From Vigna angularis (lineage: Eukaryota > Streptophyta > Magnoliopsida > Fabales > Fabaceae), in assembly GCF_016808095.1 (NCBI RefSeq), contig NC_068971.1, forward strand, positions 30,277,631 to 30,341,630: 64,000 nucleotides of DNA, in the 5' to 3' direction. The notes under the pieces are model-generated. The model saw nothing but the letters and a program-made list of their open reading frames with translations. It was not told the origin of the DNA and ran no database searches. A program made the position numbers and the translations under genes. Shown here piece by piece: positions 52,392 through 61,880 of this stretch (its first letter is position 1; every line of letters starts with the position of its first letter).

Positions 52392-54539
52392 ATTCAAGTT
52401 TTTAAATTGTTTTGAATTTGTGTTAGATTAAAACAGAATGTGAAGAATAAAAAGATGTATGTTTTTTCCATTTTTTTTTAAGTTTCACTCATCTATGCAA
52501 TAACATGTCAACACTTGTTTGCTTTTGTCTTTTAATTACAATATAGCACTAAAGTATTATGGTGATTAATTTTATTGTTGGTGAAAGTATTATCAAGGTG
52601 AATGATGAAAATCTTATGATGTTATTTGAAATAAAGTTTGCGATTACTTCTCAAAAACATTGATAATTAAACATGCGTGATCAATAAAGTTTGAAATATC
52701 TTCCATAACTTATTATTCTCCACAAGATAACGTTCCACTAAAAGAAACAATGTAAGTTATACTCATGAGTAAAATAACTATGTATACATAAATGATTTTC
52801 CAAAATAAGGATGTTGAAGAAGGTTGTTTGTATATTAAATATTGAGATAAGATAGAACTTATTTAACATTTTATATCGAGATAAACTAAATCCTGTAAGA
52901 GCAGTTTATCTAGCTAACAAAAGGTTAGGTTCTAAGGTTAATTAAAGATTACGTACTATAAAAGGGTTAGTGCCTTGTAGGATGATAAATCTGATGAATA
53001 AAACTCTTTTATTGTAAAATAAATGGAAGGGTGAGTATATTCTACTCACCGCTAAAATTCTAATTGAGATAAATTTCCTAAACTTTATTATACAACATTA
53101 GTGTGATAACTTAAGGTCATTGATATCTTGCCACAAATTAGATATTTTTATCATTATGTTTAAATTAATTCATCCAATGTATGCAAATAATTTTTATTGT
53201 CTTTATGTATATCAGTGATGTGTCTCTTATTTCCCACAATTTTCTCACATATTTCCCAACACAACCCAATTTTCTTTATCCGAAATCTTTTTCACTCTAG
53301 GATTTTCCAATAAACTGGAAACATAAACAAATTAAGATTCATGTATTACATAATTTTTTACATACAAAGATTAGAATACATGTTTAGCATAATGCTTCGC
53401 GAATGAATTAATTATTTTTTAATAACTTCATACACTCTTCTAATAACATAGTCTCTACATTATTTAGCTTAGACTAATAAAGTTACATAGTTTAACAAAA
53501 TTTAAACAAAGAAAATTCAAACAATAGTCAAGGGTTAAACACCCAATAACTTAACACAAGAATCTTTGAACACAGAATAACTTAATAAACGTAAGTCTTA
53601 AATTTTATATCTAGGATTCATCGTACAACCAACTTGTATAACTTAAAAACAGCATTTGTTAAAAGAGTTGCAGACTCTTGTAAACCTTAGAACTTAAGGT
53701 TAATGTCAATGATGTCGTTTAGTAAACTAACGAAATCAACCATACTATCTTTTGTTTTCACGATCTATTTATCTGATGATGTAATATTTTTGTATTTATC
53801 TTTATTGTTTTATGCACCATGAAAAAGATAAAGATTATTAGAAAAAAAATACAACGCCCTAAATGCTTTTATTGAATGCTCACATACAACGAAGCTTAGA
53901 GCTTAAGCTTCAAAACATGAAGAATATATGATAAAGCTTATTAGATTATGAGCTTATGTGCTTCATTTGATAAATGGAGAATTATGTCAAGTTTCACTTT
54001 TATGGAAATCAATTACATGATAACTACAAGTCAAGACGTTAAGCTAGCATACTTGAAGAATATGGTAAAGTTAAAGTTATGTTGTAGAGAATGCCTTCAT
54101 TATCTATCTTCATTGAGATTCGTATTAAAAGTTCAAGTTTCATTCAAATGTCTCTTAGAATTTAAATTACAGTTGAAATATCTCCTAAATTATCTCCTAA
54201 GTATAATTTTCATTTTTATCATTCAAATTAAAAAATGCAACCTACAAAGGTAAGTACTTTCAACTATCAGAAAAATTATATAAAGAAACAAAGAAAAATT
54301 AATGCTTCATGAAACACATTAAATGCTTCTTTCTCAACAAATGATAGCAAGAAAAAGATATTCAAGTGATTTCAAAGCTACTCAATGGGAAGAAATTTTT
54401 TAATAAAGGCGGCTTCTTCTTAAGCCTATATAGAGACATCTTTTGAAGAAAAAGATAAAAATAAAAGAGCTATTACTCACAAGAGTCAAAACTCTACTAA
54501 AATTTTCATATGCTTTAAAAGCTTTACAATGATATTTTA
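52392..54539 (+). other. 3' flank of the synthase gene, then intergenic
   Basis: AATAAA-type polyadenylation signals are available at about 52446 and 52632, a few dozen to 240 bases after the stop codon at 52389-52391. Beyond these no gene is recognised; open frames near 53950-54250 have no family features. Confidence 0.5.
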
Positions 54540-55169
54540 TGTTACTAGTGCAGAAAGGATAGACGTATGTTATTTTGGGCTTTTAACGTCAAATCCCGAT
54601 CCGACGTCTTTATGGTTGACGTTAATGAGACGTTAGACTCTACAGGTCCGACGTCTTTATAGACGTCGGATTATGTAACATCCCAAAAATTCACACTTTA
54701 AAAATTCAAAATTTAAATATTGTAATAATACATTTACGATAACATCTCAAACTCTCACACTTAAATCTATACATATGTTTAAGCTCAGATTTAACTGCAA
54801 TTATAACATTGAATTCTTCTAATTTGTTCTTCCATCTCTTTCTTCATTTGCACGAGATCACGCGACAATCCTTCATCTGCACCCGTATAACGAATTATAC
54901 GATCATCGCACATATAAGATTTTCCGGCACAAACAAACAAGTAAGGGTGAGCTAACATACAACACAACATTTATAAAACATGCATAATTACTTTGATATA
55001 AATATCATATAAATTTATGTCAGACATCTTCATATACCATCATACTACAATTCTTATTAGACACTCGCCCCACAATCCTCAATAAACACCACAATACCCA
55101 ATAGACACTCATCCGGATGCTACGTTGATGAGTAATTCAACGGAAGATTTACCACTTGTGATGTCAGTC

Positions 55170-55434
55170 TTAGTCCCCTCACTATGTCCAAAACCGGCAC
55201 ATAGACCAGGACATTCGACCCTCCATATCATTCACGAGGTTAGTCCCCTCACTATGTCCAAAACCGGCACATGGACCAGGATATCCGACCCTCCATATCA
55301 TTCGCAAGGTTAGTCCCCTCACTATGTCCAAAACCGGCACATAGACCAGGACATCCGACCCTCCATATCATTCACAAGGTTAGTCCCCTCACTATGTCCA
55401 AAACCGGCACATAGACCAGGACATCCGACTATAG
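55170..55434. repeat. 70-bp tandem repeat, about 3.8 units
   Basis: Units begin TTAGTCCCCTCACTATGTCC at 55170, 55240, 55310 and 55380, with only a few base differences. They lie inside the solo LTR. The open frame across them is a by-product of the 70-bp period. Confidence 0.95.
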
Positions 55435-55739
55435 GACCCTCAACATTAATATATATACAAATACCATAACATTACTGAATCTATTCACGAGACTCATACC
55501 ATACTCATATTCCTTAACTCATAATATACCATTACAAAATCTCCCCATAATACTGATATCATGAGTAAATGCATAATCCCATATCAACATCATAAAATAC
55601 ATTCATCACAGTAATTTTATCATATCTCATGCATTCACATATATCATATTACAGCATATATTCCAAACATTTGTACACATAATTCAATTCAAACTCAGAA
55701 TCCAACACTATTTGTAGAATACTATTTGAACAAGTACTA

Positions 55740-57050
55740 TTCACCGAACTCTATTGAACGAAAGCTACATGACGAACGCTACTGGACGAACGCTACTGGA
55801 TAACGCTATTCACCAAACACTATAAGACCGAACACTATTTGGACGAACGCTATCTGCCGAACGCTATCTGCCGAACGCTATCCGCCGAACGCTATCTAAT
55901 GAACACTGAATTAAACACTGTTTGTACGAGCGCTCAAATATAAAACTTCATCAGGACCGAACGCTACCTAGAACGAGTACGGACAAACATCATCGAGAAT
56001 GACCGTTCCATATGAACGATCACTAACAGAAACATCATCAAGATCGAACGCTCACTATGGACGATCACAAACTGAAATTGTTATCAAGACCGAACGTTCA
56101 CTAACACATAATATGACCGAACGCTTCAGAATGAAACCTCAGACTATCTGATCAATAACGATCGCTGACAATCACTGATACATAAAAAAACCGAACGCTT
56201 ACAACCACGAATGCCCAATACCAAACGCTTAAGATCACTTCCTGAAATTTAAGGACGAACGCCTACCACTACTATGACATCAAAACCTAAAATACCAAAT
56301 TGATGATGAACGCTCACAATCACAATTAAACTAAGGCCGAACGCTCACATTCTTTATTACACTGAAGCCGAACGCTTCAGATTCAATCCTAATAATACCA
56401 ACTTAAGACCGAACGCTTACGAACAACAGTACACCAAAACCGATCATTTAAGATCAAACACTATTAAACTAAACATCCTTAGAACAAACGTTTTTAATAT
56501 TAATCGAACACCGAAAGTACTATGTCGAACACCTAAGAATTGGACGATCGTCTACAATCCTAACCGAATCAACACTTAACCGAATAGTAATAAATCATAG
56601 ACTGACTGAACGGTACTAAATCCAATTCTTAACCGAACGGTACTGAACATTCCAGACCGAACGGTAACAGATCGATACTTAACAGAAAACTATTCAATCA
56701 AAATCAACCGAACGGTATAAAATAAACCTTGACCGAACAACACAAATTAACACCTAACCGAACGGTAGAAATTCATGGTTCAACCTACACTAACGAACGA
56801 ACGTTAATATCACTTAATAGATGATCAAGATCGAACGCTAATATCACTATTGCAAACCAAGGACGAACACTAATGCTCGCTAGCTTTAAAAGACCGAACG
56901 TTCCAAAACTGGCTGACCTTGGTCGAGCACTAAACGGACGAACGTTCCAAATTAGCCGATTCGGGCGAACGCTCAGAACAATTACCGAACGTTCAGAAGT
57001 TGGCCGACCACTATTTGGTCGAGCACCGTTTGGACGAGCGCGCGTTTCTG
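55740..57050. repeat. CCGAACGCT / CCGAACGGT dispersed short repeat tract
   Basis: Several dozen occurrences of (C/A)CGAACG(C/G)T, GACGAACGCT and TGACCGAACG lie in one orientation, spaced irregularly over 1.3 kb inside the solo LTR. The tract shifts from the -GCT form (left) to the -GGT form (about 56600-56770) and back. Confidence 0.85.
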
Positions 57051-57699
57051 CAGAATTCTACAGAATCGCACCAGGTTTTCCAGAAACCCAGAAACCCCAT
57101 TTTTCATCCCCAAATTCCCAGATTTGCATCAAAGAGCAGAATATAACAGATCTCAAACACAGTTTAATATTTCTACAATCTATAGAAATAGATCTAGCTT
57201 CCCTTACCTGGTTTTCTCCAAGCACAACCATCTTACAGCCAAGAACTCTGCCCCGATCGGAACGACGAAAACGTTCGGTTGAAATGAAGCCCTCTACTCC
57301 GCGGAGGCCATGGTAGCAACAGAATTGAATTCCTATGGTTTAAGGTGCTGGAAATCTAGAGAGAAGTCAGAGGAAGTATTTATTGAAGTTTTAGAGAGAG
57401 GAATTGGTTTTGGAGAAAAATGCACTCCCCCACACAATTGCCTTCCACTTTCTACTTCCGTAGAATAAATGCACAATCATTTCAAAAGAAGCCAAAAATG
57501 ACAATTGCTGCTCTCCATTTGCCAAAAATGAGACCCTCTCCTTATCCTCCCCTTCCAATAATTGCACTCTAATAATGCAAGAAGTGGTTGACTGCCTTGT
57601 CCCCACCATTTCTCTTAAAGTATGCGGTCCTTACAGATTACACCAAAACCGACGTCTAAGGGCTCTATAAAGGTCGGACATGACATTAACCGACGTCTA

Positions 57700-57995
57700 C
57701 TGCAACTCATGTCTTTGAGTAGCGTAGTAGCACCTTCTTCCTTTGCTAGTTTCGTCATAAGAGAAACTTGCGTCTTTTGGATCTCTTATTGCATTCCAAC
57801 CGAAAACCGAATCTGAGTCCTTGCCTAATTCCATTCCAACCTGCAATGAAAACGAATACGGTGACATGAGAACTAGGCAAGGACCCAGGTTCGGTTTTGG
57901 GTTGAAATGCTATAAGACATCCAAAAGACGCAAGCTTTTCTTACGAGGAAACTAGCAAAGGGAGAAGGTACTACTACGCTACCCAAAGACACGAG
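57700..57995. repeat. Long imperfect hairpin inside the CACTA element
   Basis: The left arm (about 57705-57830, including GTAGCGTAGTAGCACCTTCT and ACTTGCGTCTTTTGGAT) is the near-complete reverse complement of the right arm (about 57868-57995, including ATCCAAAAGACGCAAGC and GGTACTACTACGCTACC). Arms are about 125 bp and the loop about 40 bp. Confidence 0.85.
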
Positions 57996-58703
57996 AAAAA
58001 CTGCACCAAAACACAACAAAAACTCATTTTAATCGGTTCAAATGGAAGATAATCCATCAAAGACTAATTTAATCGGAGTAAAAGTAAGTTTAAAAGGATC
58101 AAAAGAGACAAAACGCACTTGGAAATGCAATGTCGCGGAGAGAAAAGGCGAGAAGGAAGACGATGAAGTGCGCGTAACCACAGGTTCGATTTCTGATTTA
58201 ACAGGAACCAAGAGGTCGGGCACAGGGGGCACCGACGTCTATTTGATTTAAAAATTAATATTCGTGGTGTATATAGACGTCAGACGTAAGGGGTGCCGAC
58301 GTCAAAAACAACTTTTCACCTACTCTGTTAGGCCATTTACACGTCGAATGGCGAGATCAGACGTCTATATGGCAAAAAAAACAACTTTTCACCTACCTGT
58401 CAGGCATATAGATGTCTGTGACAAGGGGGCCGACGTTGATAATCGTATATAGACGTCGGGGATGGAGGGATAAGACGTCTATATGATGGAAAAAAAGAAC
58501 TTTTCATCTACCTGTCAAACATATAAACGTCTGTTAGGAGGGACATCGACGTCTATAATATTATAGATGTCGGGAACCCCCCTAACTGACGTCTATATGC
58601 CCAACTTATTTACGAAAATGCCACCGGTCAATAATTTACGTTGATTATTTTGTGGTCCGACGTCTATGGAGTGACGTTAAAGACCAATTCTTCACTAGTG
58701 TGT

Positions 58704-59569
58704 GTTTAACCCAACAAACAAGTTGAGACAGTCCAACCAATGTATACGTCAAAATATGTTATCCTCTCTCATTAGCTAGATTGTAATATATTGATCACTG
58801 AATCTTTTGTTTGAATAAGTTAGGAGTGCTTTGTCAAAAGGATGTTTAGTTAAGCTAGAAGTGTCTTATGGAAAGAATACTTCAAGGAAACTCAACCATA
58901 ATTGGTTGGCCATCAAAAAATATTCGAGTTTGACCAAAAATAGCTTGCTAAAAAAATACTTTGTTGAACAAAAATATATTGGTAAAATAATACATGTTTG
59001 TACTTCAAAGTCTAAGTTTGCTTGGTGAAACTTTGGTTAAGAATTAGATGTAGTATATGTGTGATTAGGCAAAACTTTATAACCTTTGTGAGTATTTTTT
59101 TCTTTCCTTGATCTCTTGCATGTTATTAACTGATAAACTAAATAAAAAAAAGGAAGGAAAAGTTAAAATAAATTGTACAATTATGTTTTTATATATCATC
59201 TTACAACCTTCTAAGTATTGTTTGATATGGATTATATAAACGATACAACTAAAAAACTATTTAAACATACTTCAATTTCCCTTTTTGTGTTGTTTTTTTC
59301 TTTTCACATAAATAACCAAAAAATCACAATTTAAAAGTGGATTTGGAAGATAAAGGAAAACCCCATTTGGAAATAACACTCTTAATGCTTACTAAGATCA
59401 TTTATGCATTTTATATTTGTAACTTGGATTTTTCCTATTAATGCTCACTAAGAGCGTTTACTTTTTATATATAACTTAACATTTAGCTTTTAATGTATTT
59501 TAAGAGCATTCATATACTCCTTTGATAGAAAAACCGCTTAAGGCGTGTGAGTGATTTATAGACGTTACA
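58704..59569. other. AT-rich intergenic DNA, no gene seen
   Basis: Contains three loose copies of a 'aatgctcactaagagcgttta' phrase (about 59376-59515). Nothing else recognised. Confidence 0.5.
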
Positions 59570-60038
59570 ATCAAGAGGCCAAACTTGAGATGCTTTAGAC
59601 TAGAGTTCAAGCTTCAGATGATTAAGGCAAGACACCAAGCTTGAAATTCTCAAAGCAAGAAGCCAAGCTTGAGATGCTAAAGGAATGTGGCCAAGGTTGA
59701 TATGCTTAAGGAATGGAGTCAAGCTAGGAATACTAAAAGTGTGGAGTTAATATACAAATGCTCAAGGTGTGGAGCTAAACTTGTGATGCTCAAGATGAGA
59801 AGTCAAGCTAAACATGTTTTCGTGTTTGTTAATAAAATTTGATCAAGGCATAATATTGAATTAGAGATGCTCAAGGTATAAGGCCAAGCTAAGGATCCTC
59901 AATTTTCAGAGGTAGGATAAAGATGCTCAAGTCCTAAAGTGGAGTTAGAGATGCTTTAGTTTTGAGGTTAATAAAAACACATTTTCTTGCTTATCACTTT
60001 ACTCAAGATAGAAGGTCTAATTAGAAATAATCAAGGTG
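59570..60038. repeat. Degenerate ~30-bp tandem repeat, left part
   Basis: Units related to AGATGCTCAAGGTGTGGAG followed by (T/C)CAAGCTTG recur about every 30 bases with many substitutions. The array resumes after the retroelement at 61619. Confidence 0.75.
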
Positions 60039-60309
60039 AGAAGTGATAATGCTAAATTTTACCATATTTTAAGCATCATTTTAGTAGCAAAATCAACCCC
60101 TTTCTAACTTATAACTTGCTTAATCCTCTTGTTTTGTCTTGTTTTCTAAATAATTGTATCTTTGGCTACTTTGATGTGCTTTCATCAATAATCCCTTATT
60201 TTGTAGCTAATAATGAGCTTGGAAGGGTCTCCAATAATGTCTAAAGCTGAACCAACCATTAGAAGCAAGCAGATCTGCAGAAAAAGTGAAAATGATGCAG
60301 TGCTGAAAA

Positions 60310-60620
60310 GTCAGGCCCGGGCCCCCCCTGGCTGAGGGGCGCCCAGCGCGAGCTGCACTAGAGGCCTTTGCACCAGACTGACCGAGTGGCGCCCAGCCCC
60401 CCTGGCTGAGGGGCGCCCAGCGCGACCTGCACCAGGGCCAGTTTCTGCACAGAAACCAGTTTTTGTGTGCTGGTCGCGCCCGGGCGTGAAAAAGGGGCGC
60501 CGGGCGCGACTTTTTGCGAGAAGCTCGCGCCCGGGCATGAGAAATGGGGCGCCCGGGCGCAAAATTTTCCGAGAGGCTCGCGCCCGGGCGCGACTGAGAG
60601 GGCACCGGGCGCGACTTTTG
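60310..60620. repeat. GC-rich palindromic repeats (GCGCCCGGGCGC) in the LTR
   Basis: Repeated words TCGCGCCCGGGC, GGGGCGCC and GGCTGAGGGGCGCCCAGCGC in direct and inverted order, in strong contrast to the AT-rich surroundings. Open frames across this block are composition artefacts. Confidence 0.85.
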
Positions 60621-61540
60621 CTGATGTGTCAGATCCAGCTTATTTAACCCAGAAACGCGAAGGGGTTTGGGTCTTTGGTTATTTGGAGGCGCGATTCACT
60701 GAGAGGAGAGCTTGGAGGGCTGCTAGGGTTCGTGGGAACACTCCCTTCTTCCTCTTGGGTTCTTCATCTTCTTCCATGGTCATTTTGTAAGCTTAAAGGC
60801 TCTCCATGGAAATGGAGAGCCAAACCCATCTTGTTGGGGTTAGTTGTAGCCATTGAATTCTTGTGTAATTGTTGAATGATTTGAATATATATATGCCTTT
60901 TCTATCAATTGCTAGTATTCTTGTTTCCGATCTTAAAGCTTGCATGTAATGGGAACGTTCATGACTTGATTTTGGGGTTTTATGGATTATGGGAACGTAA
61001 GATGAAATCTTGAACTGAAATAAGAGTCCTTGTGGGTCATTGATTCTAGGAATGGAAGATGATTCACATGTTGTCTTAGATCCCAGCTCTTTAATGCGGG
61101 TTTTGCTTGTTAGATTGCCAAGGAATTGGGGTTTGATAAGGAAAACCTAGGCTCTTTCACCTAAGGAATTAGGGCTAGAGTGTTTTAGTGGATTGACTTT
61201 AGTAAATTGATAGAGAGGAGATGAAATTGGTCATACACAAGAGTGCTTTGGTGAAAACTAACCTTAACAATGTCATTTCATTCCATTTCTAGTCTTTTCC
61301 ATTTCCAAGTGTCTTCAATACCAAAGTCCAACCTTGTAATTATGTATGAATTTATATTTCTGCACTTGTTCTGTAAATTGATGTTATGTTCTTGAGTCTA
61401 TATGAGTTGTTAATCGCACAATTCTCTAGTATTACGAGTCTCTTGGGAAAACGATACCCGGTCTTACCGGTTTATTACTTGAACGATTCGGTACGCTTGC
61501 CGAAATCGAGCCCAACAAGCTTTAGGTCTCATCAAGTTTT

Positions 61541-61558
61541 TGGCGCCGTTGCCGGGGA
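61541..61558 (+). other. tRNA-Asp primer-binding site
   Basis: Eighteen bases, TGGCGCCGTTGCCGGGGA, exactly complementary to the usual plant tRNA-Asp acceptor end plus CCA, six bases after the LTR's CA end. Confidence 0.9.
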
Positions 61559-61618
61559 TTTAGGGATTGAACCCGAGTCCTAGCAACGGCTAACAAGTAA
61601 TTGGGCCTCATCAAGAAG

Positions 61619-61880
61619 CTAAGTTAAAGAACCTTAACTTAGTGTTGAGCTATGATGATCAAGGTGTGAAATTAAGATATAAATTATCAAGGCGTGAAAT
61701 TAAGCTAGAGATGCTCTATTTTGAAAATCGTGCTACACATGCTTAGATAATTGTCAATAAATAATATATCAAGGTATGAGGTCAAATTATAAATGTCCAA
61801 TGTGGGATCAAACAAGAGATGCTTTAAGCATGGAGTTGGGCTAGAGACACTAAAGATCATGAACCTGAGCGAAACATGAT
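61619..61880. repeat. Degenerate ~30-bp tandem repeat, right part
   Basis: Continuation of the array at 59570-60038 (words 'atcaaggtgtgaaattaag', 'ctagagatgctc', 'catggagttgggctagaga'). Confidence 0.7.

Larger units (their letters stand above)
54674..57635 (+). mobile_element. Solo LTR (2962 bp), gypsy-type, nested in the CACTA element
   Basis: Starts TGTAACATCCCAAAAATT and ends GCGGTCCTTACA. A perfect 5-bp duplication GATTA flanks it (54669-54673 and 57636-57640). No internal domain, primer site or second LTR is present, so it most likely arose by LTR-LTR recombination. The LTR carries a 70-bp tandem repeat and a long CCGAACG-rich tract. Orientation is inferred from the TGTAACATCC start, common in plant gypsy LTRs. 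Confidence 0.85.
54543..58700. mobile_element. Non-autonomous CACTA element, split by a nested solo LTR
   Basis: Left end TACTAGTGCAGAA and right end, reversed, CACTAGTGAAGAA. A 3-bp duplication TGT (54540-54542 and 58701-58703) matches CACTA habits. Subterminal regions are filled with GACGTC-centred words such as CCGACGTCTATA and AGACGTCGG in both orientations. Without the nested LTR the element is about 1.2 kb and encodes no transposase. The first base of the left terminus is T instead of C. Confidence 0.85.
60044..61613 (+). mobile_element. Athila-like gypsy element reduced to 5' LTR + primer site + LTR tail
   Basis: The 5' LTR spans 60044-61534 (TGATAATGCTAAATT...GGTCTCATCA). The primer-binding site TGGCGCCGTTGCCGGGGA (61541-61558) is complementary to the 3' end of plant tRNA-Asp, as in Athila-type elements. 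Only about 55 bp follow before a second LTR tail (..CAAGTAATTGGGCCTCATCA, ending 61613). A perfect 5-bp duplication AGAAG flanks the whole (60039-60043 and 61614-61618). All protein domains and almost all of the 3' LTR have therefore been deleted. The GC-rich block at 60310-60620 is part of the LTR. Confidence 0.9.

Noticed and set aside
56873..57316. 147-aa plus-strand frame with repeated 'FGRA' words
   Set aside because: It lies in the CCGAACG repeat field of the solo LTR; the apparent protein repeats follow from the DNA repeat.
60207..60790. Several overlapping Arg/Pro/Gly-rich open frames
   Set aside because: They are translations of the GC-rich palindromic block of the LTR at 60044-61534.
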